In this document: positions 16,188 to 22,560 of the stretch, one piece after another | Position numbering within the stretch: the first letter of the stretch is position 1 | Layout: the number at the start of each line of letters is the position of its first letter | From: CAZLYK01 sp964563495 | GTDB lineage: Bacteria > Acidobacteriota > Blastocatellia > RBC074 | Assembly: GCA_964563495.1 (NCBI GenBank) | Contig: CAZLYK010000082.1 | Span: 1 to 22,560, forward strand | DNA length: 22,560 bases | Direction of reading: 5' to 3' | Made by a program: the position numbers and the translations under genes | The notes under the pieces: generated by a model | Told to the model about the DNA's origin: nothing | Seen by the model: the letters and a program-made list of their open reading frames with translations, nothing else | Databases searched by the model: none

Positions 16188-18818
16188 CTATTTTCGCCCG
16201 GGATCCTTGAGCCTCAATTCCAGATTATGGATCTGGTAAGTCTCTGACTCTGCCGCGGCGGGGATGGGGATTTCGATTATTTTCCAACCGCTTTCATCGC
16301 CTTTGATCCTGCCGCCGACTGCCTCTTGAATGATTTGGGCGCCGCGAGCGCGCAGTAGATAACTGCGTCCCGAGAGCCCCTCGACCCTCAGGACCAGGCG
16401 ATTGGCTGCCGGTGTCTTGAGATCGAGAATTTTGAGCGAGGTCGTTCGTCCGCCCAATTGGACAGGGGGTTGCGGAACATCGATCTCGAGCCCACCCTTG
16501 AAGACGATCTCAACCACCGAGCGCCGTCTCAACGTGGTTTCGTAGTTGAGAGTGAAGTTCGCACCGGTCAGATTTGGCGAGGGCTTGATCGCTTTACCGT
16601 CAACGATCAAACGCGTAATCCTCGAAAAAAGCGGAAGGGCAGGGGCGAGCTGCAGCTTGATCGGGTTGTCGTCCTCTTTGGTGATTTCAAATCTCAAGCC
16701 GGAAATACCGTTTCTTCTGAAATCGAATGATAATTTGCTTTCGCCGACACGGTAACGTTCGACGCGCAGCCTGTCCCACGCCGCGGGAATCTGCGGAGCC
16801 AGCCGGACGACCCGGTTCGCCGCATCGGCGCGCAGGCCGAGCAGTCCCCGGATCAAAGGCGTGATCACCATGCCCGATGAAAAGAGCTGGTGAGGCACTG
16901 ATTCATCGAGCGGACGGTAATAATCGCCGGAGAGAATTTCGGGATGGTAACCCAGTCCGTGATCGAATGTCAGATTGACCAGCTGGCGCAAGTGCGCAAA
17001 CCCGGAATGAGCGTGGCGGTATTCATATTCCGCGGCCGCGACAAAACCGGTCAGAAACGGCCAGACGCCGCCATTATTGTATGCGATCGGGTCGTAGGCG
17101 GGGCTGCGGTTGCTGAGCATCCGTGTCCCCCAATCGGTGCTCAGCTGCGATGAGCCGAGCGTGGCGATCGTTTCGTCGACCCGGCGGGCGTCGAGCTGAC
17201 CGAACATCATCGGCGCCGCGTTCCAGGCCGTCAACTCGGTATTCTGCTGGCCGCCCGTGAGCAGCGCGTAAACATAACGCCCTTCTTTTTGATTCCAGTA
17301 AAGTTCATTGATCGCGGCAAAAGCCCGCTGATATTTCTGATCCGCCAGCTCGCGCAGGGCCTGATCTCCCATCAAGCCCGCCAGCTCGCGCATCGCCAGC
17401 GAAGCCTCCAGGTTGGTGGCTGCGAGATAGATATCCTGATGCAGGTTGACTAGCAGAGATCCAAGCTCGGACGCGCCGAGCCCGGCTTTTGAGTTTTCCA
17501 GAATCCCGTCGCCGTCGCTGTCGTTATCGAGACAGAATTGATAGGCTTTTTTCAGCGCCGGCCACAGATCCTTGATCAAAACCATGTCGCCGCTCTGGCG
17601 GTATAGATTGAAGACCGCGGCGATGTAAAACGGAGTCGTATCGGCGTGATAGTAGGCGTAAGGGTATTCATCGAACCATTTGATCATCCCCGCCGCCTGT
17701 GAGATCTCGTGGGTGATCTTGCCGTCGGCGCGCTGGTATCTGGCCAGAAACCTGAACTCTGCCCGCATCGAATCGAAATCGCCATAGCCGGTCATGGCGT
17801 AGGAGTTGATCGCCGCATCGCCGCCAAAGAACCACCCGAAACCCGGTCTCGCGCCCTGGCCGGCGGCGCCCCAGCCGGCGATCAAACCAGAGCCCAGCTC
17901 CGGGTTGTCGATCATGCCTTTATCGAGCGCCGCCTTGGCCCATTCAAACGCCAGATTGAAAGACGCGTCTGGAGTTTCAATCCTCATCATCTCATCGCGC
18001 AGGCGGCGATAATGAGCAAAGGTCTTCTGATACTGCTCGGCGATCGATCCGGCCAGGCGCTGATACAGATCGATCACCGGCTGGCGGCCGTCGATGCCGC
18101 CGGCGATGATCAGAGGGTAATAGAACTGCCTGGCTTGCACCGGGTCGACCTTGATTTCGAAGCGGAGCGCTCCCGAGGCGAGCTGGTGCGCGGGCGTGGC
18201 GATTCCGCGTGTGGCCGCGGGACATCCGAAAAAACCATTGTATTTACGGCGGCTCTCGCTGATCACAAAAGCTTTCAGATCATCACGCCACCCGGCGCTT
18301 TGCCCGCCCAAACCGCCCGGCCACATCGGCTTCAGATCGGGAGTGAAGCTGACGATCAGGGTCAGTGGTCGCGAACTATCTATCTCCAGCAGAACGATCG
18401 AGCCCGGCTCGTCGATCGGACTGAAAAAAGTCGCCTGGATGGTAAAGAGCTGGTTCGAAGCAACGAGCGTCGTCGATTCCGGGCGCGTGATCACACGTTC
18501 GATATTGTTCGCGAAATCGATCGGATTGTCCTGTCCCTCAACGCTGATGCTCAGCCGGGCGCCGTGGAATAGCTTGATCGGGAAGACCCACGATTCGAAC
18601 TCTCCGGATTCCGTTCCGAAAATCCCGCTCTTTCGACCGACGGCCTCGATATGGAGATTTGGCCTGGCTGCTCGTCTCAGCTCGATCGGGTTGGCCGGCA
18701 GCGGGAATTTTCTGGGCAATTGCGGCGCCCTGGCCGGCGGCTGGCCGGCGAATGAACTGAACGAAGCGATCAAAAGGACGACCAGCAATCCAAGGGCGTT
18801 TTTGTGGCTGTTGATCAT
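16188..18818 (-). CDS. Secreted (alpha/alpha)6-barrel glycoside hydrolase, amylo-alpha-1,6-glucosidase-like
   Basis: An 876-aa exported protein. The signal peptide covers residues 1-24 (ALGLLVVLLIASF, cleavage near SFA-GQ). An N-terminal beta-rich domain (about 50-270) is followed by a helical barrel (about 280-690) with GFGWFFGGDAAIN (327-339), GKITHEIS (366-373) and YAYYHADTTPFYI (387-399). These motifs resemble glycogen-debranching, GH63- and GH15-like clan enzymes that place acidic catalytic residues in such loops. A C-terminal beta-sandwich (about 700-876) completes it. Likely role: hydrolysis of glucosidic bonds in extracellular or periplasmic oligosaccharides; exact family and substrate are open. 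No clear ribosome-binding site. It lies 99 bp downstream of hpnJ and may share its transcript. Confidence 0.8.
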   Translation of the reverse strand: MINSHKNALGLLVVLLIASFSSFAGQPPARAPQLPRKFPLPANPIELRRAARPNLHIEAVGRKSGIFGTESGEFESWVFPIKLFHGARLSISVEGQDNPIDFANNIERVITRPESTTLVASNQLFTIQATFFSPIDEPGSIVLLEIDSSRPLTLIVSFTPDLKPMWPGGLGGQSAGWRDDLKAFVISESRRKYNGFFGCPAATRGIATPAHQLASGALRFEIKVDPVQARQFYYPLIIAGGIDGRQPVIDLYQRLAGSIAEQYQKTFAHYRRLRDEMMRIETPDASFNLAFEWAKAALDKGMIDNPELGSGLIAGWGAAGQGARPGFGWFFGGDAAINSYAMTGYGDFDSMRAEFRFLARYQRADGKITHEISQAAGMIKWFDEYPYAYYHADTTPFYIAAVFNLYRQSGDMVLIKDLWPALKKAYQFCLDNDSDGDGILENSKAGLGASELGSLLVNLHQDIYLAATNLEASLAMRELAGLMGDQALRELADQKYQRAFAAINELYWNQKEGRYVYALLTGGQQNTELTAWNAAPMMFGQLDARRVDETIATLGSSQLSTDWGTRMLSNRSPAYDPIAYNNGGVWPFLTGFVAAAEYEYRHAHSGFAHLRQLVNLTFDHGLGYHPEILSGDYYRPLDESVPHQLFSSGMVITPLIRGLLGLRADAANRVVRLAPQIPAAWDRLRVERYRVGESKLSFDFRRNGISGLRFEITKEDDNPIKLQLAPALPLFSRITRLIVDGKAIKPSPNLTGANFTLNYETTLRRRSVVEIVFKGGLEIDVPQPPVQLGGRTTSLKILDLKTPAANRLVLRVEGLSGRSYLLRARGAQIIQEAVGGRIKGDESGWKIIEIPIPAAAESETYQIHNLELRLKDPGRK

Positions 18819-18898
18819 ACGAACACACTTCGACTCTGTTGAGGAACTTAAATCGTTGGGGGGATACCAGGCTAGAGGGATTCGGCCGCCGTTGACCG

Positions 18899-18919
18899 GT
18901 GAACAGAATTAACAGTGTC
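18899..18919. repeat. Possible decayed copy of the repeat family
   Basis: GAACAGAATTAACAGTGTC resembles the GACAGGATTAACAGGAT portion of element C with several changes. It ends at the hpnJ stop codon (18918-18920), like other family members that touch stop codons. Similarity is weak and could be chance. Confidence 0.25.
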
Positions 18920-20369
18920 AAACCTGTCCGGTGCGAACGATCTCGCGCCGTCTGGCGCGAGTCGCCAGATATTCCTTGGCCTCTTTATAAAGGCGTTTGC
19001 GTTCGCTGCTCTTGAAGACAGCGTTCTTCACGATCCGGGCGACGATCTTCGGACGGAAGTAGTACTCGTCGTAGAACTTGTGAACCCATTCGAGCATCTC
19101 CACCGCCGTCAGATGCGGGAAGTTGGCCATCGGCAACTGCTGGCCCAGTTCGTCCGACATCTGATCATTGAGGATCACGCCATTGTATTTAAACCAATCG
19201 TACATCTCAGTGCCGGGATAGGCGTGGGCGACCGAGACCTGCAGCGTCTCGGGGTCCATCTCCTTGGCGTATTCGATCGTTTCGCGGATGGTCTCGCGCG
19301 TTTCGCCGGGGAGGCCGATGATGAAGTCGGCGTGGACCTTGATCCCGGCGCGCTTGCAGTCTTTGACGAACTGGAGCGAGCGCTTGGCCGAGATCCCTTT
19401 CTTGATATTCTTCAAGATCTGTTCATTGCCCGACTCAAAACCGACGATAAAGAGGCGGCAGCCGGCATCGCGCATCTCCCTCAGGGTTTCGTAATCCAGG
19501 TGAGCGCGGGAAGTGGAGGACCATTGGAATTTGAGCGGCTTGAAGGCCCTGCTCATTTCGATCATCCGTTTTGGATTGAAGGTGAAGGTGTCGTCGTCGA
19601 AGAAGATCTCCTGCAATCCCTCAGGTTTGAAAGCGTCGAGCGCCCATTCGACCTCGTTGGCTACATCCTGGACCGACCTTTGCCGCCAGCGGTGGTCATC
19701 GAAGGTCTGCGGCCATAAACAGAAAGTGCAGAGGGCCGGGCACCCACGCGTCGAGTAGAAGGCTATGAACGGATGAAGCAGGAACGGGACGTTGTAGCGA
19801 GTGATGTCCATATCACGCCGGTAGATCGGAGTCACCCAGGGGAGCTTGTCCAGATCTGTCACCAAAGGCTCCGGCGGGGTCGAGATCATCTTGCCGTCTT
19901 TGAGAAAATGCACGCCGGGGATCTTCTCGAGCGGTTCACCCGCGGCAAACCGTGTTACCGTGTAGTCGAACTCTTTATGCGTCACGAAATCGATCGCCGT
20001 GCTGGTGCGCAGAGCCTGCTCGGGATGGGTCGTGACCGGGGGACCGACGAAAGCGATCTCGAGGGCGGGGTTGAGCTCTTTCATCCTCTCGGCCAGCCTG
20101 ACATCATTCTTGAAGCCGACGTGCGAAGTGAAGAGCACTACAAACTCAAAATCTTTGGCGGTCTGCGCCGTCTCCTCCGGGCTGACGTGATGCGGCGGCC
20201 CGTCCAACAGGCGCGATTCGCCTCCCAGGTCGCGAATTAACGCCGCCGGGTATGCCAGCCAGACGGGATACCAGTAGCTCTCAATTTCGCGCGTCGCCGG
20301 CCATCTCGAACTCGCGCCTCCATCGAATTTTTCAAAAGATGGTGGGTTGAGCAGAAGTGTTTTCTTCAA
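18918..20369 (-). CDS. hpnJ: Hopanoid biosynthesis B12-binding-type radical SAM protein HpnJ
   Basis: A 483-aa radical SAM enzyme. The N-terminus LLNPPSFEKFDGGASSRW is characteristic of HpnJ, followed by a cobalamin-binding-like Rossmann region (about 35-150). The Fe4S4 site is RGCPALCTFCLWPQ with C210, C214 and C217, and downstream HADFIIGLPGET is typical of the radical SAM barrel. In other bacteria HpnJ is needed to form the cyclitol ether head group of bacteriohopanetetrol. It begins with TTG at 20369: no in-frame ATG occurs before residue 96, and the conserved start fits TTG. AGGAG is present 12 nt upstream, rather far. It diverges from hpnC/hpnD, and element C lies between. Confidence 0.93.
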   Translation of the reverse strand: MKKTLLLNPPSFEKFDGGASSRWPATREIESYWYPVWLAYPAALIRDLGGESRLLDGPPHHVSPEETAQTAKDFEFVVLFTSHVGFKNDVRLAERMKELNPALEIAFVGPPVTTHPEQALRTSTAIDFVTHKEFDYTVTRFAAGEPLEKIPGVHFLKDGKMISTPPEPLVTDLDKLPWVTPIYRRDMDITRYNVPFLLHPFIAFYSTRGCPALCTFCLWPQTFDDHRWRQRSVQDVANEVEWALDAFKPEGLQEIFFDDDTFTFNPKRMIEMSRAFKPLKFQWSSTSRAHLDYETLREMRDAGCRLFIVGFESGNEQILKNIKKGISAKRSLQFVKDCKRAGIKVHADFIIGLPGETRETIRETIEYAKEMDPETLQVSVAHAYPGTEMYDWFKYNGVILNDQMSDELGQQLPMANFPHLTAVEMLEWVHKFYDEYYFRPKIVARIVKNAVFKSSERKRLYKEAKEYLATRARRREIVRTGQV

Positions 20370-20393
20370 GGTAATTATCTTCTCCTCTCAAAG

Positions 20394-20509
20394 AAAAAAA
20401 ATAGACAGGATTAACAGGATTTCTGCAGGATTAGACAGGATGATTTTCTGCCTTGTCTTTAATCCTGTCTAATCCTGCAGAAATCCTGTTAATCCTGTCT
20501 ATTTTTTTT
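20394..20509. repeat. Palindromic element C of the AATAGACAGGAT family
   Basis: Two perfectly complementary 48-bp arms (20394-20441 and 20462-20509) around a 20-nt loop. Outer ends are A8 on the left and T8 on the right, so each strand has a stem ending in a U-run. Arm blocks are ATCCTGTCTA, ATCCTGCAGAA, ATCCTGTTA and ATCCTGTCTATT. It lies between the divergent starts of hpnJ and hpnC, 25 bp from the hpnJ start, where a terminator would not be expected. Confidence 0.93.
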
Positions 20510-20517
20510 AAGCTTAA

Positions 20518-20553
20518 CAGTTTGAGACGCAGTTTGGCAAACTGGGCAGTTTT
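20518..20553. promoter_or_regulatory. Cluster of CAGTTTG half-sites (candidate operator)
   Basis: CAGTTTG at 20518-20524 and 20530-20536, its inverse CAAACTG at 20538-20544 (a 7-bp inverted repeat with 1-bp centre) and a near copy CAGTTTT at 20547-20553. They lie just upstream of the hpnC promoter candidate in the hpnJ/hpnC divergent region. This is the usual look of a dimeric repressor or activator site; no regulator gene is nearby. Confidence 0.45.
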
Positions 20554-20572
20554 TTCAGAATAGCTGCGTGAA

Positions 20573-20601
20573 TTGAATTGGCCAGTCTCTCTTGCTATTC
20601 T
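20573..20601 (+). promoter_or_regulatory. Possible promoter of hpnC-hpnD
   Basis: TTGAAT (20573-20578) and TATTCT (20596-20601) with a 17-bp spacer, predicting a start near 20608 and a leader of about 27 nt. Each hexamer matches 4 of 6 consensus bases. It lies directly after the CAGTTTG cluster. Confidence 0.35.
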
Positions 20602-20634
20602 CTGACATCCGATTGAGGCAAGTCGAAATACTTC

Positions 20635-21540
20635 ATGAGCGCACAGATAAAGACGTCGAATCCGAAAGAACAGACGATGCCGCCTCAAAGTGTCGCGCAA
20701 GCCTTCGCTTATTGCGAGCAGATGGTGCGCACTCATTATGAAAACTTTCCGGTCGGTTCGATGCTGGTTCCCAAAAGCAGGCGCCGGCACGTCCACAGTA
20801 TCTACGCCTTCGCTCGGACTGCAGACGACTTTGCCGATGAGGATTACGAAAACGGGCTGGGTCAGGTCGAGCGACTGGAGGCCCTCGACGACTGGGAGAG
20901 AAAACTGGAGGCGTGTTATCGAGGCGAGGCCTCGCACCCTGTTTTCATCGCACTGGCTGAGACCGCTCGTGAGCTGCAGCTGCCGATTCAGCTCTTTCGC
21001 GATCTGCTCTCGGCCTTCAGGCAGGACGTCATCAAACGGCGATATCCGACTTTTGATGAACTGCTCGATTATTGCGCCAGGTCGGCGAATCCCGTCGGGA
21101 GGCTGATCCTGCTGCTCTTCGATTACCATGATGAATCTTTGCATCGCCTCTCTGATCAGATCTGCACGGCGCTCCAGCTCGCCAACTTTTGGCAGGATGT
21201 CTCGGTCGACCTCAAAAAGGATCGAATCTACCTGCCGGTCGATGAGATGGAACGATTTCGGGTCACCATCGATGATCTGCGCGAGGGAAACTTTAACCGG
21301 CATTATGCTGCCCTGCTTGAATATCAGATCACGCGGACTAAAGAGCTATTTGATCGCGGCCGCCCGCTGCCGGCCCTGGTCGATGGGCGCCTCGCCTGGG
21401 AGCTGCGACTGACGTGGCTGGGCGGGATGAGGATCTTGCAAAAAATTGAAGCGCGGGGATATGACACTTTGAGCGCACGGCCGCAGCTCACCAGAGTCGA
21501 TAAAGCCAGGCTGCTCATGAGGTCTCTCTCTCAGCTTTAA
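20635..21540 (+). CDS. hpnC: Hydroxysqualene synthase HpnC (squalene/phytoene synthase family)
   Basis: A 301-aa isoprenoid synthase. In the HpnCDE route, HpnD makes presqualene diphosphate from two farnesyl diphosphates, HpnC converts it to hydroxysqualene, and HpnE reduces this to squalene. Two Asp-rich motifs are present: RTADDFADE (61-69) and QLANFWQDVSVD (181-192), followed by KKDRIYLP. YAFARTADDFAD and the order before hpnD favour HpnC. ATG at 20635 is taken as start; ATG at residue 15 (20677) is possible since homology begins after it. Neither has a good ribosome-binding site. hpnD starts 52 bp downstream in the same operon. Confidence 0.93.
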   Translation: MSAQIKTSNPKEQTMPPQSVAQAFAYCEQMVRTHYENFPVGSMLVPKSRRRHVHSIYAFARTADDFADEDYENGLGQVERLEALDDWERKLEACYRGEASHPVFIALAETARELQLPIQLFRDLLSAFRQDVIKRRYPTFDELLDYCARSANPVGRLILLLFDYHDESLHRLSDQICTALQLANFWQDVSVDLKKDRIYLPVDEMERFRVTIDDLREGNFNRHYAALLEYQITRTKELFDRGRPLPALVDGRLAWELRLTWLGGMRILQKIEARGYDTLSARPQLTRVDKARLLMRSLSQL

Positions 21541-21592
21541 CCGGGAGCCGCGGATTAAGCGAGGTTTGGCGCCGATCGATGGTTGATGATTT

Positions 21593-22560
21593 ATGAAGGT
21601 CACCAGTCCGAGCAATATACATTTCACCCCCTGGCATTTGCGTGATCGGACACGCGGGCTGCGGCGTGATCTGGCCAAGACAATTCAATCAAATTTCTTC
21701 TACTCGTTTCTCTTCCTGCCGAAGCCGAAGCGGGATGCGATCATCGACGTCTATGGTTTTTGCCGTGCGGTCGACGATATCGTTGACGATGTCGTCGATC
21801 ATTCGTCGAACGGGCACGCTTCCGAAAAAGCCTATCTCGATCTGGCTAAATGGCGCGATGAACTGGATAACCTCTACGATGGTTGTCCGACCCAGCCGAT
21901 CGCGGTCAAACTCGCCCGGGTGCTCGAACGCTTTCCCATGCCAAAAGAGTATTTCGAGGAGATGATCAACGGATGCCAGATGGATTTGAGCCATCACCGC
22001 TACGAAACTTTTGAAGATCTCTACCAATACTGTTATCGGGTCGCCGCGATCACCGGCCTGATGTGTATCGAGATTTTCACTTACTCCTCGTCTATCACCA
22101 GGGATTACGCGATCAATCTGGGGATCGCGCTGCAATTGACCAACATTCTGCGCGATCTGAAAGAGGACGCGGCACGCGGCCGCATCTATTTGCCGCAGGA
22201 AGACCTGCGCCGCTTCGGCTACAGTGAAGATGATTTGATTAACCAGGTGATCAATGACAATTTTATCGACTTGATGCGTTTTGAATGTGGGCGCGCCCGG
22301 GATTATTACCGTCGCGCGGCTGAATTGCTGCCGGAAGAAGATCGGCCGACCATGACGGCCGCGATCACCATGGGCAAGATCTACTTTCGATTGCTGGAGC
22401 AGATAGAGCGCGTCGATTACGACGTCTTCAACCGCCAGATTCGACTGCACCGGCCGCTCCGGTTTTTAATCGCCCTGAGCGAATGGTTGAAAGGGGTGAC
22501 GGGGGGACGGGGCGACGGGGCGACGGGGGGACGGGGCGACGGGGCGACGGGGCGACGGGG
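21593..22560 (+). CDS. hpnD: Presqualene diphosphate synthase HpnD (3' end open at window edge)
   Basis: At least 322 codons with no stop before the window ends. A TGA lies just upstream in frame, so the start is ATG 21593 or later. Asp-rich motifs DDIVDD (61-66) and QLTNILRDLKED (181-192), then GRIYLP, are typical of HpnD, which condenses two farnesyl diphosphates. Family homology seems to end near residue 300 (FLIALSEWLKG). From about residue 302 the frame runs through the GGGGCGAC tract, giving a Gly/Arg/Asp/Ala/Thr repeat of 8 residues. This tail is probably beyond the ancestral stop. The oxidoreductase gene hpnE expected downstream is outside the window. Confidence 0.92.
   Translation, partial: MKVTSPSNIHFTPWHLRDRTRGLRRDLAKTIQSNFFYSFLFLPKPKRDAIIDVYGFCRAVDDIVDDVVDHSSNGHASEKAYLDLAKWRDELDNLYDGCPTQPIAVKLARVLERFPMPKEYFEEMINGCQMDLSHHRYETFEDLYQYCYRVAAITGLMCIEIFTYSSSITRDYAINLGIALQLTNILRDLKEDAARGRIYLPQEDLRRFGYSEDDLINQVINDNFIDLMRFECGRARDYYRRAAELLPEEDRPTMTAAITMGKIYFRLLEQIERVDYDVFNRQIRLHRPLRFLIALSEWLKGVTGGRGDGATGGRGDGATGRR
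22493..22560. repeat. GGGGnGAC tandem octamer tract at window end
   Basis: Eight full copies and a half copy of GGGGnGAC, where n is successively T, G, C, C, G, C, C, C. The C form contains no stop codon in any frame on either strand. The G-runs of four or more could form G-quadruplexes. The same unit, inverted, opens the window. The tract is cut by the window edge. Confidence 0.95.

Noticed and set aside
17709..18572. 287-aa open frame on the + strand
   Set aside because: Antisense to the glycoside hydrolase; composition rich in Arg, Asp and Gly as expected of a shadow frame.
18915..19718. 267-aa open frame on the + strand
   Set aside because: Antisense to hpnJ, which has the radical SAM cysteines and conserved N-terminus.
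20431..21303. 290-aa open frame on the - strand
   Set aside because: Antisense to hpnC and extends into element C; no recognisable domain.
21689..22450. 253-aa open frame on the - strand
   Set aside because: Antisense to hpnD; no recognisable domain.
22493..22560. Octamer tract as a CRISPR array
   Set aside because: Units are 8 bp and contiguous, with no spacers and no cas genes.

Overview
The window reads as a moderately GC-rich bacterial chromosome segment. An Acidobacteriota-like source is the best guess, from the combination of a zinc-ribbon Ser/Thr kinase with an extracytoplasmic tail, a planctomycete-type DUF1549/DUF1553 plus DUF1501 pair, hopanoid genes and many intergenic palindromes. 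This is inference from gene content; no rRNA gene is present to settle it.

Layout. Positions 1-8953 are all on the + strand. They carry a membrane-anchored Ser/Thr kinase and an HtrA-type protease in one operon, then the RNase P RNA gene (rnpB) with its own extended -10 promoter, a membrane TPR protein translationally coupled to a small zinc-ribbon membrane protein, the DUF1549/DUF1553-DUF1501 pair, and another small zinc-ribbon membrane protein. Positions 8972-20369 are all on the - strand. Read in the direction of transcription they are hpnJ (TTG start), a secreted (alpha/alpha)6-type glycoside hydrolase, a divergent MreB-like actin with a long leader, a 64-aa protein, a secreted acetyl-xylan-esterase-like hydrolase with a second degenerate hydrolase domain and a good terminator, an 88-aa protein with a hairpin leader, and a three-domain kinase / M23 / class III aminotransferase fusion. 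Positions 20635-22560 return to the + strand with hpnC and hpnD, which diverge from hpnJ. HpnD runs off the window.

Functional themes. HpnC and HpnD build the squalene precursor of hopanoids, and HpnJ modifies the hopanoid polar head group, so the right end is a hopanoid locus; hpnE, shc and the other hpn genes are not in the window. The kinase-protease operon, the MreB-like protein, the M23-containing fusion and the secreted hydrolases all point to envelope and extracellular polymer processing.

The most unusual non-coding content is a family of dispersed elements ending in AATAGACAGGAT. Three are near-perfect palindromes (4801-4886, 14791-14886, 20394-20509) and two are single arms (8954-8971, 12075-12106). 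Arms match each other within an element but differ between elements, and four of the five touch or nearly touch a stop codon. The window also begins and ends with inverted tracts of an 8-bp unit GGGGCGAC. No tRNA, CRISPR array or insertion-sequence transposase was seen. The only stretch over 300 bases without a protein gene (3348-3823) holds rnpB.
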